Below are positions 55,735 through 64,000 of a stretch of 64,000 nt of DNA, in pieces. Both the position numbers and the translations under genes were made by a program. This DNA is from DASZRZ01 sp963732925 (GTDB lineage: Bacteria; Acidobacteriota; Terriglobia; Terriglobales; Acidobacteriaceae). Position 1 is the first letter of the stretch. The number at the start of each line of letters is the position of its first letter. The notes below the pieces were generated by a model, which was given only the letters and a program-made list of their open reading frames with translations, did not search any database and was not told the origin of the DNA. The DNA lies in assembly GCA_963732925.1 (NCBI GenBank), contig CAVTBJ010000008.1:1-64000 (forward strand). The letters run 5' to 3'.

Positions 55735-56751
55735 ATGCGGCGAGCGGCCCTGATCTTCAATCCCTTTTCCGGCGGAAGGCTGCGCTATCGAAGCGCGGAC
55801 ATGCAGGCCGCGCGCAAGGTGTTCGAGAGCGCGGGGATCGCAACGGCCATTGTCCCCAGCCTGGGCGCGACCCGTGGAGCAAAGCAGGCAGCAAACCTGG
55901 CAGCTGATGGCTTCGACTCCTTAATCGCGTGCGGAGGCGACGGAACCGTCCACGAGGTGCTCCAGGGAATTGTCGCCGGCGGCGGCAAGGCAAGCCTGGG
56001 AGTGATCCCGCTGGGCTGCGGCAACCTGCTGGCGAAGGAATTGGGAATGCCGCTGCATCCGGAAGCCGCGTCGCGCGCCCTTCTCTCCGCGGTGCCGCGG
56101 CAAGTTCCGGTGGGAGTGCTCGAAAGCGCCGGCCCAGACTCCGCCTGCGGCCAGATCCGCCGTCTGCATTGGATCGTAGCCGCGGGGATTGGCGCGGATG
56201 CCCGCGTGATCTGCCGCCTGAATCCACGGCTGAAGGCATGGTTTGGAATCTGGGCTTACTATGCCGAATCCACGCGCCAGTTGCTCTTCGGCGATGCGCT
56301 CCAGCCCTTCGTTGCGGAGTTCAAGCAGAACGATGCCTGGCGGCGCGAGGTGGTCACCCAGGTCGTGGCCCAGCGGGTGACTTACTTCGGCAGGCGCTTA
56401 GGAGGTCTGGCGCAGCGCGCGGGACTGCGCAATCCGCAACTGGAACTCATTCTCTTCAAAACGCGGAAACGGTCCAGCTATCTGCGATTTGGGGCCGGCC
56501 TGCTGGGCGGCTCGGGAAACGGGACGAATTCCCAGCGGCCTCCTGAGCTGAGAATTCCCGGCGTCGAACTGGTTTCCTGCTCGGAGGTGATTTGTCGCGC
56601 CCTGGAAGGCCAGAGACAAGCCGACGTGCTGACCGAGGCGGATGGCGAACTGGCAGGATGGCTGCCCGCAAGACTGGGCATCACATCGCAAACCGTTCCC
56701 CTGCTGCATCCCCTTGCTGAGCTCGGACTCACGGGACTGACTGGACAATGA
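55735..56751 (+). CDS. Diacylglycerol/sphingosine kinase-family lipid kinase
   Basis: 338 aa from ATG 55735. The kinase domain shows FNPFSGG at the start, ACGGDGTVHEVLQGI (GGDGT nucleotide loop) and PLGCGNLLAKELGMP (GTxN variant). The C-terminal half carries the lipid-binding sandwich. Known: YegS/DgkB-type enzymes phosphorylate diacylglycerol or related lipids with ATP. It follows the LpxH-like gene by 85 bp in the same direction, forming a three-gene lipid cluster with the glycosyltransferase. Confidence 0.85.
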   Translation: MRRAALIFNPFSGGRLRYRSADMQAARKVFESAGIATAIVPSLGATRGAKQAANLAADGFDSLIACGGDGTVHEVLQGIVAGGGKASLGVIPLGCGNLLAKELGMPLHPEAASRALLSAVPRQVPVGVLESAGPDSACGQIRRLHWIVAAGIGADARVICRLNPRLKAWFGIWAYYAESTRQLLFGDALQPFVAEFKQNDAWRREVVTQVVAQRVTYFGRRLGGLAQRAGLRNPQLELILFKTRKRSSYLRFGAGLLGGSGNGTNSQRPPELRIPGVELVSCSEVICRALEGQRQADVLTEADGELAGWLPARLGITSQTVPLLHPLAELGLTGLTGQ

Positions 56752-56909
56752 CGCCACCGACGCAAGCAGTGGCGGAGCCACCGGTGGCGCAGCCATTCAT
56801 GCCTGCGTTCCAAAAGCAGAAGTCTTGTGGGCTTTAGCCGCTGAAGTAGTTTTCTGAAAACCGCGGCTGCATACGCAAGCTCCGCCTGAAGTGCTGCCCG
56901 AGAACGTTG

Positions 56910-57143
56910 TTAGAACTCCAGCCCCACCGCCTCGGCAATCTCCGGCAGTGATCCGTTCACCAGCACGCCATCGACCACCACGCTGGGCGCGGAAGCCACC
57001 CCGTGGTTCTCGGCCAGTTCCTCCAGCCAGGCGGGATTGTCCAGGCTGCGTTCTTCAAATTCAATGTGATTGCGGGAGAGAAATTCCTTCACCGTCCGGC
57101 AGGCCGAGCAGGTGGACGAGGTGTAGACAATGACGTTCTTCAT
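56910..57143 (-). CDS. Glutaredoxin
   Basis: 77 aa from ATG 57143. VIVYTSSTCSACRTVKEFL with the active-site Cys12-x-x-Cys15, cis-Pro in ASAPSVVVDG and GSLPEIAEAVG at the end. A dithiol NrdH/GrxC-type electron donor in the cytosol. It is tightly downstream of the YifB gene on the same strand (26 bp apart), so probably cotranscribed. Confidence 0.93.
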   Translation of the reverse strand: MKNVIVYTSSTCSACRTVKEFLSRNHIEFEERSLDNPAWLEELAENHGVASAPSVVVDGVLVNGSLPEIAEAVGLEF

Positions 57144-57169
57144 GGTCGCCAGCTTAGCAAGGGCGCAGC

Positions 57170-58717
57170 CTACGCCCAATACGTCCGGTCCAGGGTGCGG
57201 TACTGAATGGCTTCCGCGATGTGCTTGGGTTCGATTTGCGCCACGCCTTCGAGGTCGGCGACGGTGCGGGCGACCTTCAGGATGCGGTCATGGGCGCGGG
57301 CGCTCAGGCCCTGCTGGCTGATGGCGCGCTCCAGCAGGCGTTCGCAGTCGGCGGAAAGCTCGCAGTAGGTGCGGATCTGGCGGGAGCCCATCTGGGCATT
57401 GGAATAGACGCGTTCTCCGGCGGCCGCAAATCGCTGCAACTGGACCTCCCGGGCCCGCATCACGCGCGCGCGAATCTGCGCGGAGCCTTCCGGAACCGAC
57501 CCTCCGCGCAGTTCCTTGTAGTTCACCGCGGGCACGTCGATGTGGATGTCGATGCGGTCGAGCAGCGGTCCGGAGATCTTCTGCAAGTAGCGCTGGATCA
57601 TCAGCGGAGTGCAGTGGCACTCGCGAGTGCGGTCGTTGAAGTAGCCGCAGGGACACGGGTTCATGGCAGCGGCCAGCATGAAGCGCGCGGGAAAGGTCAG
57701 CGACATGGAAGCCCGGGCGATGGAGACGGTGCCGTCCTCCAGCGGCTGGCGCATCACCTCCAGCACGTTGCGGGGGAACTCGGGCAGCTCGTCGAGGAAG
57801 AGCACGCCATTGTGCGCCAGAGAAACTTCTCCCGGGCGAGGAACCGCGCCTCCGCCGATCAGGCCGGCGTCGGAGATGGTGTGGTGGGGAGCGCGAAAGG
57901 GACGCGCCCGCACCAGGCCGGAGCTGGAATCCAGCACCCCGGCCACGCTGTGAATCTTGGTGGTCTCCAGCGCTTCTTCAAAGGTGAAGGGCGGCAGGAT
58001 GCTCGGCATGCGCTTGGCCAGCATGGTCTTGCCCGACCCCGGGGGACCGATCATCAGGATGTTATGCCCTCCGGCGGAGGCCACTTCCAGAGCCCGCTTG
58101 GTCGTCTGCTGTCCGCGAACGTCGCGAAAGTCCACGGTAAACGCCTGCGAGGTGTCCAGGGCCGCAGTAGGATCAATCTCCAGCGGGCAAGTGCCGTTGG
58201 GAGAATTGAGGAGCTGCACTACCTCCATCAGCGAACGAACGGGATAAACCTTCACCCCGCTGACCACGGCCGCTTCCCGAGCATTGGCCTCTGGAACGAT
58301 GAGGTTTTGGATCTTCTTCGCCCGGGCGGCAATGGCAACCGGAAGAGCGCCACGGACGCTGCGCAGGCCGCCGTCGAGGGACAACTCCCCGAGCAGAACC
58401 CAGGCGGAAAGCTCTTTGGGAGCCAGTCCCCCATAGGCTCCCAGAATGCCCATGGCCATGGGAAGGTCGAAGCCCGAGCCCTCCTTGCGAATATCTGCGG
58501 GAGCCAGGTTAATGGTAATGTCCGTTGGGGGAATGTCGTAACCGCAGTTCTTCAGGGCCGCACGGATGCGCTCCCGGCTTTCGCGGACGGCTGCGTCCGG
58601 TAAACCCACGGTGGTGAAGTGGTCCTCGTTGCGGCGGATGCCGGATACATCGACTTCAACCTCGATAATGCTGGCGTCGATCCCGTATACAGCAGCGCTC
58701 AGCGTCTTATAGAGCAT
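57170..58717 (-). CDS. YifB-family Mg-chelatase-like AAA+ ATPase (ComM-like)
   Basis: 515 aa from ATG 58717; the extension beyond lacks ribosome site and family sequence. N-terminal Lon-like part (AAVYGIDASIIEVEVDVS, then TTVGLPDAAVRES), Walker A GPPGSGKT (224-231), Walker B with VLFLDELPEFPRNVLE and sensor AAMNPCPCGYFND with the family cysteines. Known: ComM/YifB is a branch-migration helicase aiding natural transformation and recombination. Probably cotranscribed with glutaredoxin. Confidence 0.93.
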   Translation of the reverse strand: MLYKTLSAAVYGIDASIIEVEVDVSGIRRNEDHFTTVGLPDAAVRESRERIRAALKNCGYDIPPTDITINLAPADIRKEGSGFDLPMAMGILGAYGGLAPKELSAWVLLGELSLDGGLRSVRGALPVAIAARAKKIQNLIVPEANAREAAVVSGVKVYPVRSLMEVVQLLNSPNGTCPLEIDPTAALDTSQAFTVDFRDVRGQQTTKRALEVASAGGHNILMIGPPGSGKTMLAKRMPSILPPFTFEEALETTKIHSVAGVLDSSSGLVRARPFRAPHHTISDAGLIGGGAVPRPGEVSLAHNGVLFLDELPEFPRNVLEVMRQPLEDGTVSIARASMSLTFPARFMLAAAMNPCPCGYFNDRTRECHCTPLMIQRYLQKISGPLLDRIDIHIDVPAVNYKELRGGSVPEGSAQIRARVMRAREVQLQRFAAAGERVYSNAQMGSRQIRTYCELSADCERLLERAISQQGLSARAHDRILKVARTVADLEGVAQIEPKHIAEAIQYRTLDRTYWA

Positions 58718-58955
58718 GGCGGAAGGCTGAAGCGCGGAGTATAGCAGAAATGAAGGACTCTCAGAGTCGCGGCTCTGCCGGCAGGATGCGCGGATACCTG
58801 GGAAATTGCCCGGGCTTGTTCCAAAGCGGGTCCCTGGTCCGATTTGAAGCCGATATCGTACCAAGGTACCCGTTGAGCACCGCCGGTTTGCTTCAACAAC
58901 CCCGTAGGATCAGAAAACAGGTTCGCAACCCAACCTTCGTCGACTTCTCAATACG

Positions 58956-61121
58956 ATGCTGAAAATGCCTGAAAACCTCGATACCGAGCAGGTTCGCCAA
59001 CGCCTGATCACCCTGGAGCGCGAAGAAGACAAGCTGTGGCGGATCAGCCTTCTGCTTCTGACCTTGCTGGGCACCGCTCTGACGGCGGCCGTCTGGGACC
59101 AGTTCGCCGCCATTCCCCTGCACCTGCGGGCGATTCCCCTGGGCGCAATCGTGCTCGCCGTCTTATTCGCACTGTACGCCGCCGGCCGGCGCCGCGAGGC
59201 GGCGGAACTGCGCGGCGTGGTGCGCGGCATGCAGGACACCTCCGCCGCTCCGCCCACCCAGGAACAGCTGGGACAGTTGGTCCACGCCATCACCGAGTCG
59301 CAGCGGAACTACCGCGAGCTGATCGACAGCTTCGATGAGATCATCGTCACCTTTTCCGTCCACGGCGTCATCCAGGCGGCCAACCGGTCCTTCGTGCAAC
59401 TGGTGGAAAAACAGTTCCCCGAGGTCGTGGGACATAGCCTGGAAGAATTCCTGGCCGAGCCCACCCGCAGCCAAGCGGACCGCAGTCTGAGGGAATTCCT
59501 CAGCCGCAAGCAGTGGACAGGAGTGATTCCGGTGCGCCTGCAACGGGAGGACCGCGTCCGCTATCTCGACTGCGTCCTGAACCCGATCTGTAATGCAGAG
59601 GGAGAAGTAACCGGGATCAGCGCGCTGGCCAGCGAGGTGACCCGCGAGCGGGAACGGGAAACCCGCTTCAGCGAGTTCTTTGAAATCCTCCCTCAGGGAG
59701 TCTATTTCAGCACCCCGGAGGGCAAGCTTCTCGATTGCAATCCGGGGCTGGCAGCCATGCTGGGCTACGATGACAAAACCGAGCTGTTGTCGGTTCCGGC
59801 GGAAAAGCTCTATCCCCATCCCGAGCGGCGGATTGCTCAACTGCAGGAGCTTCTGGTGACCTCCACGCCGAGCCGGGAGGTTGCCCTGCGGCACAAGAGC
59901 GGCCGCGTAGTGAAGTGCATTGAAAGTTCCCGGCCGGTATTCGATGGCAACGCTCAGGCGCTGCAATACCAGGGCTTGCTGATCGACGTGACCGTCCAGC
60001 GCGACGAGCAATACGAAATTCTGCTGCAGGACCGATTCCGCCAGCAAACTCTCGAGAACTTCCCGGATGTGATTGTCGTTCTGGACCGCAGCGGTACTTT
60101 TCGCTATGCCAACTCACGCCTGAAGGAGGTCCTTGACTGCAGCCCGCAAGCGATCGTGGGCAAGCCCCGCAACGCGCCCGGGTCACCGGTGGCCGGCGAT
60201 GCCTTCGGGGCGGTGTTCGCGGACCTGACGAACGGAAGCGCGCAATCCGGAGCGGCAGAGTATATTGCCCAGCATCGTGATGGAGGCTGGCGCGCCTTGC
60301 GGGCCACGGCACAGGCAGTGCGAGGAGACAATGGCGAGATTTACGGGGTGATCGCGGGCATCCGCGACGTGACCCATTATCGCCAGGTGGAACGCCAGTT
60401 GATTCAGTCGGAGCGGCTGGCCGCCATCGGCCAGATGATCGATGGCTTCGCCCACGAACTGAACAACCCGCTCACCGCTATCGTAGGCGTGATTGACCTG
60501 CTGGAGAGCAGCAAGCTGGATGAAAACGCCACCCGCAAGCTGCAGATGCTGAAAACCCAGGCGCAGAGGGCCGTTTCCATCGTGCAGAACCTGCTCTTCT
60601 TTACCCGGCCGCCAACTTCCAGTGGTGTACGCCTGGACCTGAGCGAGCTCCTGCAGCGCACCATCGCCCTGCAGGAACACTCCCTGATGCTCAACAACAT
60701 CAGTATCGACTTTATTCCCGAGACCGGGCTCCCAACCATCCTGGGGAACCCCAACCAGCTGATGCAGGTCTTTCTGAACCTGCTGATCAACGCCGAACAG
60801 GCGATTCGGGAGATTCGCAAGGCCGGCACCATTCGCGTCCGCCTGGGCAGCACCCAGGACCGGCTGTGGGTCAGCATCCAGGACGACGGCCCAGGCATTG
60901 CGGAAGATACGGTGAAGAAGATGTTTGATCCCTTCTATACCACCAAGCGCCCGGGACGCGGAACCGGGTTGGGACTCAGCGTCGCTATGGCAATTCTGAA
61001 GGAATACTCCGGCAATATCGACGCGCAGCCAGGACCCGGCGGAGGTGCCGTGTTCACGGTCTCTCTGCCGCTGAAGCGAGAATCCGAGCTAATCCCGGCG
61101 CCAGCGGCGCAGAACGCCTGA
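58956..61121 (+). CDS. Membrane-bound PAS-domain sensor histidine kinase
   Basis: 721 aa. Two TM helices (LLLLTLLGTALTAAVWDQF; IPLGAIVLAVLFALYAAG) are followed by several PAS domains (about 115-225, 230-345 and 355-475). HisKA has GFAHELNNPLTA (His500); the ATPase has NQLMQVFLNLLINAEQAI (N box), IQDDGPGI and RGTGLGLSVAM. No response regulator neighbours it. It is divergent from the YifB gene and convergent with thiolase. Confidence 0.88.
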   Translation: MLKMPENLDTEQVRQRLITLEREEDKLWRISLLLLTLLGTALTAAVWDQFAAIPLHLRAIPLGAIVLAVLFALYAAGRRREAAELRGVVRGMQDTSAAPPTQEQLGQLVHAITESQRNYRELIDSFDEIIVTFSVHGVIQAANRSFVQLVEKQFPEVVGHSLEEFLAEPTRSQADRSLREFLSRKQWTGVIPVRLQREDRVRYLDCVLNPICNAEGEVTGISALASEVTRERERETRFSEFFEILPQGVYFSTPEGKLLDCNPGLAAMLGYDDKTELLSVPAEKLYPHPERRIAQLQELLVTSTPSREVALRHKSGRVVKCIESSRPVFDGNAQALQYQGLLIDVTVQRDEQYEILLQDRFRQQTLENFPDVIVVLDRSGTFRYANSRLKEVLDCSPQAIVGKPRNAPGSPVAGDAFGAVFADLTNGSAQSGAAEYIAQHRDGGWRALRATAQAVRGDNGEIYGVIAGIRDVTHYRQVERQLIQSERLAAIGQMIDGFAHELNNPLTAIVGVIDLLESSKLDENATRKLQMLKTQAQRAVSIVQNLLFFTRPPTSSGVRLDLSELLQRTIALQEHSLMLNNISIDFIPETGLPTILGNPNQLMQVFLNLLINAEQAIREIRKAGTIRVRLGSTQDRLWVSIQDDGPGIAEDTVKKMFDPFYTTKRPGRGTGLGLSVAMAILKEYSGNIDAQPGPGGGAVFTVSLPLKRESELIPAPAAQNA

Positions 61122-61122
61122 T

Positions 61123-62319
61123 CTAGATGCGCTCCACGGCCATGGCAACGGCATTGCCGCCGCCCAGGCAAAGCGCGGCAATTCCTTTGCGCAGGTTGCG
61201 CCGTTCCAACTCGTAAAGCAGGGTCACCAGGATGCGGGCGCCACTGGCCCCGATGGGGTGTCCCAGCGCCACCGCGCCGCCATTCACATTGACCTTGCCG
61301 GGGTCCAGTCGAAGTTCCCGGATCACTGCGATGGCCTGCACCGAGAATGCCTCGTTGATCTCGTAAAGATCTACTTCATCCGGCTGCCAGCCGGTTTTCG
61401 CCCACAGCTTTCGCACTGCGCTGACCGGAGCCATCATCACCCAGGCGGGATCGATTCCGCTGGTCACATGGGCCACAATCCGGGCCATGGGCTTGCGGCC
61501 CAGTTCTGCCGCGCGGCTCGCGCTGGTGACTACCACGGCGGCGGCGCCGTCATTCACTCCCGGAGCATTTCCGGCGGTGACGGTGCCATCCTTCTTGAAC
61601 GCCGGCTTCAGGGCCCGCAGGGCTTCGCGGCTGGTGTCCTCGCGCGGACCTTCGTCTTTTTCGAACAGTGTGGTCGGGGCCCCCTTCTTTTTGGCGGGAA
61701 CCTCGACCGGCACGATCTGCGACTTGAATCGGCATTCGCGAATTGCCGCAAGCGCTTTGTGGTGGGATTCCGCGGCGAACTCGTCCTGCTCCTCGCGGGA
61801 GATCTTGTACTTTTCCGCCACGTTCTCGCCGGTATTGCCCATGTGATAGTTGTTGAAGACATCCCAGAGACCATCGTGAACCATGGAGTCCACAATCTCG
61901 GCGTTGCCCAGTCGATATCCCTTGCGGGCCTGCGGCAGCAGATAGGGGGCATTGCTCATGGACTCCATGCCTCCGGCCACCACCAGCCTGCTGTCGCCGC
62001 AGCGCACTGCCTGTGCTGCCAGGCCCACGGCCTTCAATCCCGAACCACACACTTTGTTCACGGTCATTGCGCCCACCTCGGCCGGCAAGCCTCCGTACAA
62101 AGCGGCCTGGCGCGCGGGATTCTGGCCCAGTCCAGCGGAAACCACCAGTCCCAGGATGCATTCCTCCACCTGCGCCGGGTCGACACCGGCGCGGTGCACG
62201 GCCTCACGCACAACTATGGCTCCCAGTTGCGGCGCGGTTAGATCCGAAAGCGATCCCTGGAACTTCCCGATCGGGGTGCGGACGGCGGAGAGGATCACAA
62301 CATCGTCGCTCACGGACAT
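61123..62319 (-). CDS. Acetyl-CoA acetyltransferase (thiolase)
   Basis: 398 aa from ATG 62319 (AGGAG upstream); a longer frame adds non-conserved residues. VNKVCGSGLKAV with the acyl-accepting Cys91, NEAFSVQAIAVI, GGAVALGHPIGASGARI (His) and CLGGGNAVAM (second Cys) are the thiolase II landmarks. It catalyses reversible condensation or thiolysis of acetoacetyl-CoA (PHB synthesis or beta-oxidation). Only 2 bp of gap separates it from the convergent kinase gene. Confidence 0.95.
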   Translation of the reverse strand: MSVSDDVVILSAVRTPIGKFQGSLSDLTAPQLGAIVVREAVHRAGVDPAQVEECILGLVVSAGLGQNPARQAALYGGLPAEVGAMTVNKVCGSGLKAVGLAAQAVRCGDSRLVVAGGMESMSNAPYLLPQARKGYRLGNAEIVDSMVHDGLWDVFNNYHMGNTGENVAEKYKISREEQDEFAAESHHKALAAIRECRFKSQIVPVEVPAKKKGAPTTLFEKDEGPREDTSREALRALKPAFKKDGTVTAGNAPGVNDGAAAVVVTSASRAAELGRKPMARIVAHVTSGIDPAWVMMAPVSAVRKLWAKTGWQPDEVDLYEINEAFSVQAIAVIRELRLDPGKVNVNGGAVALGHPIGASGARILVTLLYELERRNLRKGIAALCLGGGNAVAMAVERI

Positions 62320-62609
62320 GGCGGTTCTCCTGCAGTGGAATGCTGCCGGCGGCAATCCCCGGCTGGCGCTCGGGCTGGCGGCTTCCTGCGCTTCATGGCC
62401 TTCGCGGTTACGGCTCTCAGTTGCGTTTCGACCACTCGATGACGCCGCTCGATTATAAGATGAGGGCACAGGCGGCAATGACGCATTCCAAGCGCTGGGT
62501 TTCCCGGTTTTGGGTCCAGGGCTTTGTTGCCCGGGATTTGTTAAAGCCCTGGCGAGTTCGCTTCGGTCGCGCCGCCAGAATGGAAGGCCAATTATGATGA
62601 GGTTCCCGA

Positions 62610-63362
62610 TTGAACTCCCCTGACAATCATTCGATCCCGCAGACCACCGCGCTTGCTACTCCTGCCCGCAACCTGATTGCTCCCCTCTGGCACACGGTCC
62701 TGCTCATCGCTGTGCTTCTGTTTTTCTCCCTGGCCTCCGCCGGCTCGCAGGCGGAGTTCGTGGACCAGCACGGCCGCATGGCGATCTACCTCATGACCGT
62801 GGTTTGGGAATGGGTGCTGACCTTGTACATCTTCTGGGGGCTGCGGCGGATGCGGGTACCGCTCAAAGATCTGATTGGCGAACGCTGGAAAGGCTCATTT
62901 GACGCGCTGCTGGACGTTGCCATTGCCTCCGGTTTCTGGCTGCTCTCCGCCTTCGTGCTGGCGGGCATGGCCTATGCCCTGGGCTTGGCAAAAGAGCAGA
63001 ACATTCAGGCTGCGCGCAACCAGATCAGCTTTCTGTTTCCGCACTCCGGAATCGAGATCGTGATGTGGGCCTTGTTGAGCGCTACCGCGGGCTTCTGCGA
63101 GGAGATTATTTTCCGCGGCTACCTGCAGACTCAACTCGCGCGCCTCACCGGTGCCTCCTGGATCGGAATTCTGGGACAGGCCGTGGTCTTCGGCGGTTCC
63201 CATGCCTACGAAGGATGGCAGCGCGTCATCATCATCGGAGTTTGGGGAATCATGTTTGGCGTGCTGGCGCTGTTCCGGCGCAGTCTGCGTCCCGGCATGA
63301 TGGCTCATGGCTTCCACGATTTCTTTACCGGGCTGGCAGGACGTGTACTGCTGGGTAGATAG
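62610..63362 (+). CDS. CPBP/CAAX-type intramembrane metalloprotease
   Basis: 250 aa, TTG start 62610 with GAGG upstream. Six or so hydrophobic helices. Motif 1 CEEIIFRGYLQ (Glu-Glu-x3-Arg), motif 2 GGSHAYEGW (His) and motif 3 MMAHGFHDFF (His) are the CPBP catalytic positions. Known members cleave CAAX proteins or bacteriocins and confer self-immunity; the bacterial substrate here is unknown. Confidence 0.88.
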   Translation: MNSPDNHSIPQTTALATPARNLIAPLWHTVLLIAVLLFFSLASAGSQAEFVDQHGRMAIYLMTVVWEWVLTLYIFWGLRRMRVPLKDLIGERWKGSFDALLDVAIASGFWLLSAFVLAGMAYALGLAKEQNIQAARNQISFLFPHSGIEIVMWALLSATAGFCEEIIFRGYLQTQLARLTGASWIGILGQAVVFGGSHAYEGWQRVIIIGVWGIMFGVLALFRRSLRPGMMAHGFHDFFTGLAGRVLLGR

Positions 63363-63450
63363 AAGAGCGCTTCGAGTTCCGGACGCGCGTTCGACCACAG
63401 AAGTGCTTGATGACGTGAGCGTGCGTTACGTGGTTCCAGGGATTTTTTTC

Positions 63451-63479
63451 TTGACTTCAATTTTGATTGACTCTATACA
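63451..63479 (+). promoter_or_regulatory. Sigma70 promoter of the 20-aa lysine-rich peptide gene
   Basis: TTGACT (63451-63456), an exact 17-nt spacer and TATACA (63474-63479). This is one of the clearest promoters in the window and lies 55 nt before the ATG. Confidence 0.7.
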
Positions 63480-63533
63480 TCAGTCAATTGCAACGAATAT
63501 CGTTGCCAAATTGAATAAAGGGAGAATAGATCC

Positions 63534-63596
63534 ATGGCAGCAAAAAAGGGTGGCGCTAAGAAAAAGAGCGCAAAGAAGACCAGCAAAAAGCACTAA
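63534..63596 (+). CDS. 20-aa lysine-rich peptide (histone-tail-like)
   Basis: ATG 63534, GGGAG ribosome site upstream. The peptide reads MAAKKGGAKKKSAKKTSKKH: nine or more Lys with Ala/Gly/Ser spacers, like the C-terminal tail of histone H1-like proteins. It sits between an excellent promoter and an intrinsic terminator, making a complete unit too small for automatic gene calling. The transcript could also act as an RNA. Confidence 0.5.
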   Translation: MAAKKGGAKKKSAKKTSKKH

Positions 63597-63621
63597 GTGC
63601 TGAGTCAAATCTGATGAAGAG

Positions 63622-63654
63622 GGGGACGCCAAACAGCGTCCCCTTAGTTTTTTG
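63622..63654 (+). terminator. Rho-independent terminator of the lysine-rich peptide gene
   Basis: GGGGACGC (63622-63629) / GCGTCCCC (63636-63643), 6-nt loop, then TTAGTTTTTT. Confidence 0.88.
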
Positions 63655-63755
63655 GTTCTCCGTTTTTTCTTCCTTCCTTCCCGCACGGCTCTGGTCACAG
63701 TTCGCAATCGCGCCCTGGCTGCGATCCCGCTCACCAGCGAGAGGCAGAACACCCG

Positions 63756-64000
63756 CTAGTTTTCTGGGGTTCGCGCTGGTGACGAAAGTGCTACGTCCTG
63801 CTCGGTGGCGGGACAAAGCCCGCGATAGAGACAGCGGCGGCAGTGATAGTCCGGCTTGGGATCGAACTCGCCACGGGCAATGCGTTCGGCCACGTCATGG
63901 ATGCGCTCCCGCGCTGTCTCCAGTTGCGCCTCCGTGCGCTGGCTTTCCACCGTGCTGTTGTCCGCGACGTTGTAGAGGACAAGGCGCTCGGGCAGCAGAC
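63756..64000 (-). CDS. RecB/Cas4-like PD-(D/E)XK nuclease, C-terminal end (partial)
   Basis: Only the last about 80 residues are in the window (the gene runs off the right edge). VLYNVADNSTVESQR, then RIARGEFDPKPDYHCRRCLYRGLCP: the Cys-x2-Cys...Cys arrangement is the Fe-S-binding C-terminus of AddB/Cas4/RecB-like nucleases. No helicase part is visible. Probably a DNA repair or AddAB-type component. Confidence 0.7.
   Translation of the reverse strand, partial: LLPERLVLYNVADNSTVESQRTEAQLETARERIHDVAERIARGEFDPKPDYHCRRCLYRGLCPATEQDVALSSPARTPEN

Overview
The window looks like a piece of a GC-rich chromosome from an acidobacterium (Acidobacteriota, Koribacter/Terriglobia-like). This is inferred from the gene mix: an S46 dipeptidyl-peptidase, DUF2934 and DUF892 proteins, a fused branched-chain 2-oxoacid dehydrogenase E1, and dispersed 'cctttgtggtt' and 'tcatcctgagcg' intergenic repeats. 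No rRNA gene is present to confirm it.

Left part (1 to about 12,290): an integrated mobile element whose right end abuts the 3' end of a tRNA-Gln(CUG) gene (12288-12361, minus). Next to the tRNA lie a tyrosine integrase and a small excisionase-like HTH protein. Before them comes a compact replication block: small HTH genes, a replication protein with an 11-bp direct-repeat cluster inside its gene, and a DnaC-like loader. Farther left is cargo that looks defensive: a DcdV/AvcD-type P-loop/deoxycytidylate deaminase (split over three frames), a small HEPN-like protein, a serine recombinase, and a plus-strand group of a HEPN-like protein, a TIR-domain protein, an overlapping lipoprotein and a 327-aa unknown. 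The left end of the element is outside the window.

Middle (12.3-33.5 kb): ordinary chromosome. It holds a ferredoxin, DMT/SMR transporters, a rhodanese, DUF2461, a giant 2-hydroxyacyl-CoA-dehydratase-type activase with its partner, SSB, a Rieske protein divergent from an aldo/keto reductase, NuoB, a macro-domain protein, a LuxR-type regulator, a TolB-like secreted protein, the S46 peptidase, a methyltransferase, a membrane-anchored Clp-N protein, DoxX and DUF892.

Right (33.5-64 kb): fused E1, DUF2934, a phosphoglycolate-phosphatase-like protein, a transglutaminase-like protein, an ABC exporter, an alpha/beta hydrolase, an M20 peptidase, a DUF255 thioredoxin-fold protein, a TonB receptor/YfiR/histidine kinase operon, Rho, a lipid-metabolism cluster (MGDG-synthase-like glycosyltransferase, LpxH-like hydrolase, diacylglycerol kinase), glutaredoxin, YifB, a second PAS histidine kinase, thiolase, a CPBP protease, a 20-aa lysine-rich peptide gene and the end of a RecB-like nuclease.

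Many genes (deaminase, replication protein, dnaC, xis, int, the activase partner, aldo/keto reductase, macro domain, DUF255) are interrupted by single-base indels while both flanking parts keep their family motifs. They are annotated here as single genes with the suspected shift position. The pattern suggests base-calling or assembly error at least as strongly as real decay.
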